64,000 bases of DNA, from contig CAVJMJ010000011.1 in the NCBI GenBank assembly GCA_963650915.1, positions 1-64,000 on the forward strand. Direction: 5' to 3'. Each line of letters begins with the position of its first letter. The first letter of the stretch is position 1. The notes beneath the pieces are model-generated. The model saw only the letters and a list, made by a program, of their open reading frames with translations, was not told the origin of the DNA and ran no database searches. The position numbers and the translations under genes are program-made. The stretch comes from UBA4636 sp963650915 (lineage in GTDB: Bacteria > Bacillota > Clostridia > Christensenellales > Borkfalkiaceae). This document shows, in pieces, positions 1-8,251 of this stretch.

Positions 1-343
1 CTTCACCCACCCTATTACGTCATGTTGAGCGGAGCCGTAAGGCGTAGTCGAAACATCTAGGCGTCAGCCGCATAAGGAACGAAGATTATATACAACAATC
101 ACCCCGTCGATTTCATCGACACCCCTCTTTGCACAAAAGGGGCAGACAAGGAATGACAAATTATATAGCCAACCTCCTCCGTCAACTCCGTTGACACCTC
201 CCCCTACCAGGTGAAGGCAGACAAGGACGACACATTATTATATAATATGCGCGGCAACGCCGCTAGATCCTTCGACAGGCTCAGGATGACCTACGGAAAG
301 CCTTCCTTACGAAAGCCTTCACCTAGTAGGCTTGCAAGGTTGT
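1..343. repeat. Long direct repeat, left copy
   Basis: This stretch is almost identical to 1087-1428; the main difference is one extra base near position 62. The two copies bracket the 145-bp tandem array. Each contains a REP-like hairpin (TCATGTTGAGCGGAG paired with GTAGTCGAAACAT), a second one (GATCCTTCGACAGGCTCAGGAT) and short GTCGAT/ATCGAC and GTCAAC/GTTGAC inverted repeats. No reading frame with coding character is present. Confidence 0.85.
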
Positions 344-427
344 GCGTTAGCATAGACTGTCCAACCTCATCCGTCATGTTGAGCGGAGCCGTAAGGCGTA
401 GTCGAAACATCTAGGTGCGTCAGCACC

Positions 428-1157
428 GCATCTATATATTATGTATATCCTTGCGCGGCAACGCCGCTAGATCCTTCGACAAGCTCAGGATGACCTGACG
501 GATAGTCTTCACCTACCCTATTACGTCATGTTGAGCGGAGCGCAAGCGTAGTCGAAACATCCAGGCGTAGCCGCATCTATATATTATGTGTATCCTTGCG
601 CGGCAACGCCGCTAGATCCTTCGACAGGCTCAGGATGACCTGACGGATAGTCTTCACCTACCCTATTACGTCATGTTGAGCGGAGCGCAAGCGTAGTCGA
701 AACATCCAGGCGTAGCCGCATCTATATATTATGTGTATCCTTGCGCGGCAACGCCGCTAGATCCTTCGACAGGCTCAGGATGACCTGACGGATAGTCTTC
801 ACCTACCCTATTACGTCATGTTGAGCGGAGCGCAAGCGTAGTCGAAACATCCAGGCGTAGCCGCATCTATATATTATGTGTATCCTTGCGCGGCAACGCC
901 GCTAGATCCTTCGACAGGCTCAGGATGACCTGACGGATAGTCTTCACCTACCCTATTACGTCATGTTGAGCGGAGCGCAAGCGTAGTCGAAACATCCAGG
1001 CGTAGCCGCATCTATATATTATGTGTATCCTTGCGCGGCAACGCCGCTAGATCCTTCGACAGGCTCAGGATGACCTGACGGATAGTCTTCACCTACCCTA
1101 TTACGTCATGTTGAGCGGAGCCGTAAGGCGTAGTCGAAACATCCAGGCGTAGCCGCA
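428..1157. repeat. 145-bp tandem array, about five copies
   Basis: The start of the unit (GCATCTATATATTATGT) recurs at 428, 573, 718, 863 and 1008, and TCATGTTGAG at 526, 671, 816, 961 and 1106, an exact 145-base period. Copies are nearly identical. Each unit carries three hairpins: CATGTTGAGCG..GTCGAAACATC, GCGGCAACGCCGC, and ATCCTTCGACAGGCTCAGGAT. There is no 20-50 bp repeat/unique-spacer pattern, so it is not a CRISPR. It resembles clustered REP-like palindromes. Confidence 0.9.
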
Positions 1158-1428
1158 TAAGGAACGAAGATTATATACAACAATCACCCCGTCGATTTCA
1201 TCGACACCCCTCTTTGCACAAAAGGGGCAGACAAGGAATGACAAATTATATAGCCAACCTCCTCCGTCAACTCCGTTGACACCTCCCCCTACCAGGTGAA
1301 GGCAGACAAGGACGACACATTATTATATAATATGCGCGGCAACGCCGCTAGATCCTTCGACAAGCTCAGGATGACCTACGGAAAGCCTTCCTTACGAAAG
1401 CCTTCACCTAGTAGGCTTGCAAGGTTGT
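1087..1428. repeat. Long direct repeat, right copy
   Basis: Second copy of the 343-bp segment at 1-343. Its first ~70 bases also match the array unit, so the array may have grown by unequal exchange within this larger repeat. Non-coding. Confidence 0.85.
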
Positions 1429-1439
1429 AAAAATTATTT

Positions 1440-1740
1440 TACTATTTTTCAATTTAATTTTTCTATTTTGTTCTGCTTTTATTTTACTTTTATTCTTCTA
1501 TTTTTTCTAATTGATTTTATTTTATTCTTCAATGTAATTTTTCAATTTAATTTTTCTATTTTGTTCTGCTTTTATTTTACTTTTGTTCTTCTATTTTTTC
1601 TAATTGATTTTATTTTATTCTTCAATTTAATTTTTCAATTTAATTTATCTATTATTCTTCTATTTTGTTCTTCAATTTTGTTTTACTATTTTACTATTTT
1701 ACTATTTTTCAATTTTGTTCTTTTATTTTACTATTCTTCT
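1440..1740. repeat. T-rich 93-bp repeat and low-complexity DNA
   Basis: The string CAATTTAATTT recurs at 1450, 1543 and 1636, a 93-base period; the third unit is partial and decays into short TTTTACTATT repeats. The top strand is almost free of G and A. Frames through it give only Phe/Leu-rich products and are not genes. It ends beside the stop codon of the HAD phosphatase gene. Confidence 0.8.
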
Positions 1741-1756
1741 TCTTCGATGATTACTA

Positions 1757-2605
1757 TTATTCTTCTTCGATGATGTTTTTCTTTTTTTGTTTAACGGATA
1801 ATTCTCTTAGTTGGTTTTCGTTAGCCAAGTTTTCGATAAGTAACTTCATTGCTTTGTCAAGCCAACTGTTTTTGCGGTAATCGGCTTCGAACATCCAGTC
1901 TACGCGGTCATGTTTAAGTAGCGGTATCGCCTTTTCCATATCTTCCTTATGATAAATTGCTATGGAATGCCCCCCGCCCTGCTTTACGAGCTTCATGCAC
2001 GGAACGTCTGTAAGTCCGTCGCCGATGTAAATCATGTTAGGAAAATGCACCCGCTTTTCGGCATCGGGAACCGAACTATTAAGATCTTTATCGTTGTTGA
2101 TGTCCAAAATGCCCTTGTTTATACGGTAAACGAACTGGGTTTTGTTGGTGTAATTTACCGAAATTTTCGGCCAGATTGCCTGCCCGTCGCGATATAAAAA
2201 TTCGCAAGCGTAAATGCGCTTAAAATATTGGGCTATCGACGTGCCTTCGATAATTTCCTTTAAGCCCGACGACAAAACGTAATGTTCTATAATGACGCCC
2301 GATTCTTTGCCGTAGCCGTTGATTCTTTCAAACCATTCCTCCACGCCGGGGTGGTATTCCACGTGCTTTCCGCATGCGACCAAGGCATCCCTCGTAACGG
2401 GTATGCCAGCCTTTTTTGCAGTTTCTACCATGCAATACATATATGCGAGAATGTTGTCCATCCCCTCTTTTTCGGAAATCTTGCCGGCGTATTCCCAAAA
2501 CTTGTTTGCTTCCATGCCGACGCTCGGAATAAAGGTGTATTCTTGCATGTCACGGGTGCAAAGGGTTTTGTCGAAATCGTACATTATTGCGATAATGGGC
2601 TTCAT
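1757..2605 (-). CDS. HAD-superfamily phosphatase
   Basis: A 282-residue cytoplasmic HAD-type hydrolase. Motif I is DFDKTL near residue 10 (Asp nucleophile and acid/base Asp), motif II is the Ser of LSSGLKE near 111, and motif IV is GDGLTD near 197. The cap between motifs I and II is alpha-helical, as in phosphoserine-phosphatase-like type I HADs. The substrate cannot be told from sequence. The ATG start follows GCAGGTAA and a strong promoter. The last ~12 residues are Lys/Glu-rich and come from the edge of the T-rich repeat, so the C-terminus may have been extended by repeat growth. The gene stands alone. Confidence 0.8.
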   Translation of the reverse strand: MKPIIAIMYDFDKTLCTRDMQEYTFIPSVGMEANKFWEYAGKISEKEGMDNILAYMYCMVETAKKAGIPVTRDALVACGKHVEYHPGVEEWFERINGYGKESGVIIEHYVLSSGLKEIIEGTSIAQYFKRIYACEFLYRDGQAIWPKISVNYTNKTQFVYRINKGILDINNDKDLNSSVPDAEKRVHFPNMIYIGDGLTDVPCMKLVKQGGGHSIAIYHKEDMEKAIPLLKHDRVDWMFEADYRKNSWLDKAMKLLIENLANENQLRELSVKQKKKNIIEEE

Positions 2606-2711
2606 AAATTACCTGCTTTTATAAAAATTCTTAGTTAATTATACGCTCTCTTTTGCCGAAATCGCCCGTTTTTGTCGGTTTTCGGCTATATCGAACGCTA
2701 TTTTTTATTTA

Positions 2712-2739
2712 ATTATACCATAAAACCGTAAATTGTCAA
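2712..2739 (-). promoter_or_regulatory. Sigma-A promoter for the HAD phosphatase
   Basis: Minus strand: -35 TTGACA (2734-2739), 16-bp spacer, -10 TATAAT (2712-2717). Both hexamers are perfect. Transcription would start near 2705, about 100 bases before the ATG. Confidence 0.85.
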
Positions 2740-2757
2740 GCATTTTTAAAAAATGCT

Positions 2758-2787
2758 CGTTTTCGGGCTTATAGGGCAATTTTTAGG
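2758..2787 (-). repeat. Palindromic element copy
   Basis: Degenerate copy of the dispersed palindromic element (CGGGCTTATAGGG core), just upstream of the HAD promoter. Confidence 0.5.
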
Positions 2788-2810
2788 CTATTTAACGGTT
2801 TATAGTTTAA

Positions 2811-2935
2811 ACTATGGTTTGCGGTTTAACCACTACTTGCGGTTTAAACCACGGTTTGCGTTTTAAATAACGGTTTATTGTTTAACGACTTATTGTTAAA
2901 CAACGGCTTATTGTTAAACAGTGATTTTTAGTTTA
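2811..2935. repeat. Degenerate GGTTTA/TTAAAC repeats
   Basis: About seven imperfect units of 16-21 bases built on CGGTTTA and GTTTAAA fill the gap between aspS and the HAD promoter. Nothing coding is seen. Confidence 0.6.
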
Positions 2936-2941
2936 AATAAC

Positions 2942-2966
2942 GCGCCGCAAGGAAAATTGCGACGCG
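2942..2966 (-). terminator. aspS terminator
   Basis: Hairpin CGCGCCGCAA / TTGCGACGCG with a short loop, 12 bases past the aspS stop on the minus strand; it is followed by a T-rich rather than a pure T run. Confidence 0.6.
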
Positions 2967-2977
2967 TTAAAAGATTA

Positions 2978-4762
2978 TTATTTTTCGTTAATTATAAGAG
3001 ATAATTCGTCAAGTTGTTTCTGTTCGACGGTTGACGGAGCGTCGCTCATAAGACAGGATGCGTTTTGAACCTTGGGGAAGGCTATTACGTCCTTTATGGA
3101 ATCGGTCTTGGTAAGTAGCATGGTTACCCTGTCAAGCCCCAAAGCAAGTCCGCCGTGAGGAGGGGTTCCGTAATTGAAAGCGTTCACGAAGAAGCCGAAT
3201 TTACGGTCGATGTCCTCGTCGGTAAAGGATAAAACGTTGAATATCTTCTTTTGAAGTTCTCTCGAGTGGATTCTTATGGAACCGCCGCCCGCTTCCTGAC
3301 CGTTTATAACGATGTCGTAAGCCTTTGCGCGCATCTTGGTAGGATCGGTATCGAGAAGGTATAAATCTTCGTCTTTAGGTGCGGTGAAGGGGTGGTGCAT
3401 TGCCACGTATCTTCCCTCTTCCTCGCTGTATTCGAACATCGGGAAGTCGACTATCCACAAAATATCGTAGGAGTTTTTGTCGTATAAGTCGTACTTGTCC
3501 CCGAGATACAATCTGATTCCGCCCAAGGTATTGTATACCACGGTGTCTTTATCGGCGGCAAACAACAATACGTCGCCGTCTTTAAGATTCATTCTTTCGG
3601 TAAGTTTTGCAACTATTTCGTCGGTTAAAAATTTGTTAAAGGAGGAACGAACTTCGCCGTTCTGCTTGGTAAGCCAAGCAAGACCTTTCGCCCCGAGGGT
3701 TTTTGCAACTTCGGAAAGCCCGTCCAAATCCTTTCTCGAAAGTTTGGGTTGGAAACCTTCGGCATTTATTGCGCGGACGCTTTTGCCTTCGCAAACGCAG
3801 TCGGAGAAAACTTTGAAATCAGAACCTTCGAAAATATCCGAAACGTTCTTTAATTCCAAACCAAACCTCGTGTCAGGCTTATCCGAACCGAAACGATCCA
3901 TGGCTTCCTGCCAGGTCATCGTTCTGAAATGCCCTTCGGGAAGTTCCATACCGACGGATTCTTTAAATATCCTCTTTATTAAGCCTTCGACGGGATACAT
4001 TACGTCCGTTTCGTCCTCGACAAAACTCATTTCGAGGTCGATTTGGGTAAATTCCGGCTGACGATTGGCTCTTAAATCTTCGTCTCTGAAGCATTTAGCG
4101 ATTTGGAAGTACCTGTCGTAGCCCGCAATCATTAAAAGTTGTTTATATAGTTGGGGAGATTGCGGAAGGGCATAAAAACATCCCTCTTTGATTCTCGACG
4201 GAACGAGATAGTCACGCGCACCTTCCGGGGTGGATTTGCCGAGGTAAGGCGTTTCGATTTCCAAAAATCCGTTTTCGGCAAGGTAATTCCTCGTCGCAAC
4301 GGCAATTTTGGAACGGGTAATCAATTTTTGTTGAATGGAAGGACGGCGTAAATCGAGATACCTATACTTTAAACGCAAATTTTCGTTTACGCTCGTGTCG
4401 TCGGTAATCTCGAAGGGCGTGGTGTCTGCCTCCGACAAAATTTTAAGGGTGGACGCCAAAACTTCGACGTCGCCCGTTGCTATTTTATTGGTTTTGGACT
4501 GTCTTTCTCTTACGGTACCCGAGACCGCAAGAACGAATTCCGAACGGATGCCTTGCGCCTTTTCAAATACGCTTTCTTCCGTGGTTTCGTCAAATACGAC
4601 CTGCACGATGCCCGTACGGTCGCGTAAATCGACGAAGATAAGACTTCCTAAATTCCTTCTTCTTTGAACCCATCCCATTACGGTAACGGTTTTACCGGCG
4701 TCGCTTAGTCTGAAATCGCCGCACATATTCGTTCTCTTCATTCCGTCTAAAAATTCGGACAT
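2978..4762 (-). CDS. aspS: Aspartyl-tRNA synthetase
   Basis: Class II aminoacyl-tRNA synthetase that charges tRNA-Asp with aspartate. The product is 594 residues, normal for the bacterial type. In order: an N-terminal OB-fold anticodon domain (MGWVQRRRNLGS near 25), the catalytic core with motif 2 (FRDEDLRANRQPEFTQ, about 215-230), a GAD insertion (about 290-410), and motif 3 (GLALGLDRVTMLL, near 530) at the C-terminus. An upstream ATG at 4777 is possible, but the ATG at 4762 is preceded by GAGAGG at good spacing, so I use it. The promoter is 50 bases upstream and I see no T-box. Discriminating versus non-discriminating specificity cannot be decided here. Confidence 0.97.
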   Translation of the reverse strand: MSEFLDGMKRTNMCGDFRLSDAGKTVTVMGWVQRRRNLGSLIFVDLRDRTGIVQVVFDETTEESVFEKAQGIRSEFVLAVSGTVRERQSKTNKIATGDVEVLASTLKILSEADTTPFEITDDTSVNENLRLKYRYLDLRRPSIQQKLITRSKIAVATRNYLAENGFLEIETPYLGKSTPEGARDYLVPSRIKEGCFYALPQSPQLYKQLLMIAGYDRYFQIAKCFRDEDLRANRQPEFTQIDLEMSFVEDETDVMYPVEGLIKRIFKESVGMELPEGHFRTMTWQEAMDRFGSDKPDTRFGLELKNVSDIFEGSDFKVFSDCVCEGKSVRAINAEGFQPKLSRKDLDGLSEVAKTLGAKGLAWLTKQNGEVRSSFNKFLTDEIVAKLTERMNLKDGDVLLFAADKDTVVYNTLGGIRLYLGDKYDLYDKNSYDILWIVDFPMFEYSEEEGRYVAMHHPFTAPKDEDLYLLDTDPTKMRAKAYDIVINGQEAGGGSIRIHSRELQKKIFNVLSFTDEDIDRKFGFFVNAFNYGTPPHGGLALGLDRVTMLLTKTDSIKDVIAFPKVQNASCLMSDAPSTVEQKQLDELSLIINEK

Positions 4763-4812
4763 AATAACCTCTCGCACCGAAAAAAACTTCGGCTAAATTA
4801 TTTACGGATTTT

Positions 4813-4841
4813 ATTTTAAACTTTTAAGTTTATTATGTCAA
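4813..4841 (-). promoter_or_regulatory. aspS promoter
   Basis: Minus strand -35 TTGACA (4836-4841), 17-bp spacer, -10 TAAAAT (4813-4818). Confidence 0.8.
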
Positions 4842-4873
4842 CTTAAAACGGCGTATATAGAAACTTTCTTTTT

Positions 4874-5030
4874 AAAAGGGCTTGAATGCTTTTTTAAAAG
4901 GGCTTGAATGCTTTTTAAAAGGGCTTTAACGGAAACTTTATTTCGTGTAAGTGCCGCCTTTTGCTTTCTAACCTTGTGCCGTTTTGCTTTCTAACCTTAC
5001 GCCGTTTTGCTTTCTAACCTTACGCCGTCG
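4874..5030. repeat. Two ~22-bp minisatellites
   Basis: AAAAGGGCTTGAATGCT starts at 4874 and 4896 and partly at 4917 (period 21-22). GCTTTCTAACCTT then starts at 4963, 4986 and 5009 (period 23). The second array runs into the last codons of the gene ending at 5020. Confidence 0.75.
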
Positions 5031-5790
5031 CAGTTTCTGTTGCCGTAGTTTCGGTTGATGTTTCGGTTGACGTGTCGGTTGTCGTGTCTACGGCGGGGAG
5101 TTTGTTTACCACCAAAAACCGCACGGTAAAGTCGGCGGTCGGGGCAACCGTGTATTTTACGGTTACGTAGTCCTCGCCTTGCCCCGATATATACAGCCCG
5201 CACGATGCAAAAACGTCGGCGTTGTCTATCGGCGAAAAGGTAATTACGCTGTCTTCCTTTGCTCCGCTTATGGCAATAGACTGACTGCCGTTTACGAAGT
5301 TTTCCGCACCGATTACGGAATTTACCGTTATGAAGCAATCGTTGAGTTTATCGATTTTTGCATTCATCTCGATTATTTTTTCCAAAAGCGCGGTCTGCAA
5401 AAGCCGTATCGCACTCGGTAACACCGTTTGCCCGTAACTTTCGACTTCTACAGAATCCAAAATTTTTACCGTAAAAGGTTCGCTGTTGATGACTGTCGAA
5501 CCATCGGTGTTTTCAAAGCACAACTGACATTTACTGTCGCCCGCCACGCGTGAAAAGGCGTCGGACACCACAAAAACCACGGTTATGTTCTGCTCGTCCG
5601 CCGTCAGGTTTTTCAGTAAAATTTTATCCGTGCTTTCGTCCTGAAACCTGATTTTTAGGTACGGCGTAAGCGTAGATAAATCCTTACCGTAATAGTAGCG
5701 TTTCATTTTAAACTCGAAATCGCCCGCGCCGTTGTCGCTTCGGTATAATGGGGTGCTTTTGACGGTTACCCGTCTTAAATTTTCGTTCAT
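5020..5790 (-). CDS. Hypothetical protein, possibly phage-tail-like N-domain
   Basis: A 256-residue protein that I do not recognise firmly. There is no signal peptide or membrane segment. Residues ~1-110 look like a beta-rich domain (DFEFKMKRYYYGKDL, LTPYLKIRFQDES) that recalls the N-terminal domain of phage baseplate/tail-fibre proteins of the BppU type. Residues ~120-155 are likely helical, a second beta-rich part follows, and the tail is a Thr/Glu run (TDTSTETSTETT). No phage genes lie nearby. ATG with AAGGAGAT upstream; its own promoter lies at 5827-5854. The function is unknown, and the tail-like reading is only an impression. Confidence 0.6.
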   Translation of the reverse strand: MNENLRRVTVKSTPLYRSDNGAGDFEFKMKRYYYGKDLSTLTPYLKIRFQDESTDKILLKNLTADEQNITVVFVVSDAFSRVAGDSKCQLCFENTDGSTVINSEPFTVKILDSVEVESYGQTVLPSAIRLLQTALLEKIIEMNAKIDKLNDCFITVNSVIGAENFVNGSQSIAISGAKEDSVITFSPIDNADVFASCGLYISGQGEDYVTVKYTVAPTADFTVRFLVVNKLPAVDTTTDTSTETSTETTATETATA

Positions 5791-5826
5791 ATAATCTCCT
5801 TGCCTTAAAAGAATTCCCTTAAGCCG

Positions 5827-5854
5827 ATTATATAACGGTTTTGCCGTTTGTCAA
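5827..5854 (-). promoter_or_regulatory. Promoter of the 5020-5790 gene
   Basis: Minus strand TTGACA (5849-5854), 16-bp spacer, TATAAT (5827-5832); both hexamers are perfect. Confidence 0.85.
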
Positions 5855-5938
5855 CGGGTTTACGACTTGTTTTTTTAAAATTTACGCCGATTATATCGCA
5901 AAAATTCACCCTGTTATATCAAAAACGGTATCTATGCG

Positions 5939-5986
5939 CCACCGCTTTTACCACCGCTTTTACCACCGCTTTTACCACCGCTTTTG
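5939..5986. repeat. 12-bp tandem repeat x4
   Basis: Four copies of CCACCGCTTTTA at 5939, 5951, 5963 and 5975. Confidence 0.9.
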
Positions 5987-6092
5987 ACTAAGCCTATCGA
6001 TGTAGCGGAAAAACTTTCGATTTGTAGCGAAAAAACTCATTTCTTTCGCTTGAAAATAATACCGCTTTTGTTTAAAATGCTATCATCTCGCA

Positions 6093-6190
6093 CAGAAAAA
6101 GAATCTTACTTTTGCTTAAAAGTCTACCCCCTCGTGCAGAAAAAGAATATTACTTTTGCTTAAAAGGCTACCCCCTCACGCAGAAAAAAC
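6093..6190. repeat. 44-bp direct repeat
   Basis: CAGAAAAAGAAT..TTACTTTTGC recurs at 6093 and 6137, with a partial third unit at 6181 (period 44, twice 22). The rest of the gap 5791-6384 shows only AT-rich DNA and the HU promoter. Confidence 0.8.
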
Positions 6191-6306
6191 TCATTACTTC
6201 GTTCAAAAAACTCGTTGTCTTTTACCGAAAAAAGGCAAATCGTATTGAAAAAAACGATAAATTTCGGTATTTTGCAAAAAACGGCAATTATTTTTGCAAA
6301 AACATA

Positions 6307-6335
6307 TTGACAACCGCCGTTTTTTAATGTATAGT
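6307..6335 (+). promoter_or_regulatory. HU gene promoter
   Basis: TTGACA (6307-6312), 17-bp spacer, TATAGT (6330-6335): a near-perfect sigma-A promoter, fitting a highly expressed gene. Confidence 0.9.
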
Positions 6336-6384
6336 ATTCGTATAAGGTGATTACCTTAAAATATCAAGTAAGTTGGAGGAAACT

Positions 6385-6660
6385 ATGACTAAAACCGAAC
6401 TCATTAAGATCGCCGCTCGTAAGGCAGGTCTTACCCAAACTCAAATGGCAGACGCTTATCAATCACTTATGGATACTTTGGAAGAAGCTTTACAGGATGG
6501 CGACAAAGTCGCTTTGGTAGGTTTCGGCACTTTCGAAGTAAAGGACATCCCCGCTAAAGAAGCTTTAAATCCCGCTACCGGCGAAAAAATTCAGGTTCCC
6601 GCATGCAAGAAACCCGTTTTGAAGTTCGGTAAGTCCTTTAAAGACGCTTTCAACGCATAA
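6385..6660 (+). CDS. hup: HU-family DNA-binding protein
   Basis: A 91-residue histone-like protein that bends and compacts DNA as a dimer. It has the N-terminal helical pair, the glycine-rich turn GDKVALVGFGTFEV (about 40-53), a short DNA-binding arm including the NPATGEKIQ motif near 66, and the C-terminal KSFKDAFN helix. The ATG at 6385 is chosen over a TTG 12 bases upstream because GGAGGA sits at ideal spacing before it. The gene is single, on the plus strand, with a strong promoter and a clear terminator. Confidence 0.97.
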   Translation: MTKTELIKIAARKAGLTQTQMADAYQSLMDTLEEALQDGDKVALVGFGTFEVKDIPAKEALNPATGEKIQVPACKKPVLKFGKSFKDAFNA

Positions 6661-6750
6661 TTGAATTTTAAATTAGCGCATAATTGAATTTGATGCGTAG
6701 TTAAATTTTAATGCCGATGAAAGGTATTTAAAACTTTTATCACACAAACA

Positions 6751-6779
6751 AAAACGCCACACGTGGCGTTTTTTTTGTT
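6751..6779 (+). terminator. hup terminator
   Basis: Stem AACGCCAC/GTGGCGTT followed by a run of eight T. Confidence 0.92.
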
Positions 6780-6822
6780 TTATACTTCTACGTTTTCGTT
6801 TTTTAATCGTTAAAAGGAAAAA

Positions 6823-6955
6823 TTATTTTTTGCTTAGAATACTACTTTTTGCTTGCGTTATTCGTTTTTTCGCTTGGGCTATTTGTTTTTTTGCTCTGAA
6901 ATTTATTTTTCGCTTGGAAAATTCGTTTTTTGCTACCGAAATTTATCTTTCGCCT
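6823..6955. repeat. Degenerate ~20-bp repeats
   Basis: About six imperfect units of the form TTTTTTGCTTNGAAATTCG, 19-21 bases apart, fill the space between the hup terminator and the 3' end of the glycosyltransferase gene. Confidence 0.65.
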
Positions 6956-8004
6956 TTCAAAAGAGGTAATCCGTCGTTATATATCACCGACGGATGGAAA
7001 GGGGCGATTTTTTTACAGGCTTCATGGTACAGTTTAGCCCTTCCGTAGTCTTTTAAATCGTAATATATTACGGTAAGCCAGGATAGCGGAACGATGCCTT
7101 TGTATTCGGGACGGATAAAGCCGTCCCTTTTTTCCTCCGTAAATAACGCCGTTTTATAGTAAAATGCCGATTTTTCGTATTCGCCTTTTGCGTAGCAAAC
7201 ACGCCCCGCCGTGCAAAGCATTTCGGGATAAGGAATAAATTTTTTCATGGCGTTTAATATAATCGCCTCGGCTTTTTTCAAAGACTTTTCCTTTAAAAAA
7301 CAATCGCATAAAAGAAGATGCGCCTCGGCTTGATCGGCGTCGCACCCGCCGTAACTTATAAACTTTTTAAACTGTACCGATGCTTTATTATAATATTCGT
7401 TATAATATAATTCTCTTGCAAAATAGTAAATATCTCGGGCGGAAAATTCGTATCTGCGTTTTTTTAGCGTAAGGTAAATGTCTAAATTTCTCGTCGATTG
7501 CGTTTTTTCTTTTCTGTGCTCCACGATTATATCGGTAAAAACGACCTTGCCCGTTAAAGGAACGGCTTCGTGCACGGCACCTATAAAACGATAATTTTTA
7601 TCTCTTTTTAAAAGTCTTTCACGGTAAAACGACAGCACTAAATTACCGTTATTTTTGTCGTAAGTGTTGTACAAAAAAGTATAAATATCGGCGTATAAGC
7701 CCGTTATCTTAAGTTTTTTGATTTTTTCGACGTTTTCGTCGTCGATGTAATCGTCCCCGTCAAGCCATAAAAGATAGTCGCATTTACCGAGCGAAAGGCT
7801 ATAGTTTCTTGCGGCGGAAAAGTCCCCGTTAAAGGTATAATCGTATACTTTGTCGGTAAAGCGTTTTGCTATATTTTTTGTATCGTCCATAGACCCCGTA
7901 TCGACGATTATTATCTCGTCGCAAAATTTAACCGCACAAGATAAAATGCGGGAAAGGGTCTTTTCTTCGTCCTTTACTATCATGCATAAACTTATAGTGT
8001 TCAT
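6943..8004 (-). CDS. Family 2 glycosyltransferase with TPR-like tail
   Basis: A 353-residue cytoplasmic enzyme. The N-terminal GT-A domain starts with ISLCMIVKDEEKTL and has the nucleotide-sugar/metal motif LWLDGDDYID near residue 85. Residues ~190-350 form helical TPR-like repeats (YYNKASVQFKKF, AEAHLLLCDCFLKEKSLKKAEAI, YEKSAFYYKTALF). The donor and acceptor sugars are not predictable. The start is placed at the ATG at 8004, which begins the conserved domain; a GTG at 8061 would add 19 residues, and neither has an ideal ribosome site. It is divergent from the collagen-like gene, an arrangement resembling sgtA-bclA3 of Clostridioides difficile, so glycosylation of that Thr-rich protein is a reasonable guess. 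Confidence 0.85.
   Translation of the reverse strand: MNTISLCMIVKDEEKTLSRILSCAVKFCDEIIIVDTGSMDDTKNIAKRFTDKVYDYTFNGDFSAARNYSLSLGKCDYLLWLDGDDYIDDENVEKIKKLKITGLYADIYTFLYNTYDKNNGNLVLSFYRERLLKRDKNYRFIGAVHEAVPLTGKVVFTDIIVEHRKEKTQSTRNLDIYLTLKKRRYEFSARDIYYFARELYYNEYYNKASVQFKKFISYGGCDADQAEAHLLLCDCFLKEKSLKKAEAIILNAMKKFIPYPEMLCTAGRVCYAKGEYEKSAFYYKTALFTEEKRDGFIRPEYKGIVPLSWLTVIYYDLKDYGRAKLYHEACKKIAPFHPSVIYNDGLPLLKGER
7683..7713 (+). repeat. Possible palindromic element copy in coding DNA
   Basis: GGCGTATAAGCCCGTTATC within the glycosyltransferase gene matches the core of the dispersed element. It could be a coincidence of coding sequence. Confidence 0.35.
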
Positions 8005-8210
8005 ACTACAGTTTATTAAGGCTTTTCGACTTTTGTTATTAAAACACTTACGGAATTGCACCTTCCGTTTCGGCTTTTTCTATTAACGTTTTCGTTTTTT
8101 TGTTAGGGCTTTTGTTGCGTTTATAAGGTTTTATTATCTATGTTACATAATATTTGTATGGTTTTATTATCGGCACGTTTACTTTTGTCACCAAAAAAAG
8201 CGTGGTTCGT

Positions 8211-8219
8211 CATATGATA
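8211..8219 (+). promoter_or_regulatory. Possible sigma-K -10 box
   Basis: CATATGATA fits the sigma-K -10 pattern CATAnnnTA, with an AC pair about 19 bases upstream (8190-8191) as a weak -35. It lies 41 bases before the collagen-like gene. Late mother-cell expression would suit a spore-surface protein. The match is short, so confidence is low. Confidence 0.35.
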
Positions 8220-8251
8220 AATAGAGCGGAAGTTTGCTCAAAGGAATTTAT

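Noticed and set aside
211..414. Short frames inside the REP-like array
   Set aside because: Only palindromic non-coding repeats; frames are accidental.
428..1157. CRISPR array
   Set aside because: Whole 145-bp units are identical, without unique spacers, and no cas genes are present.
4763..4960. T-box leader for aspS
   Set aside because: No T-box consensus; the promoter is only ~50 bases from the start codon.
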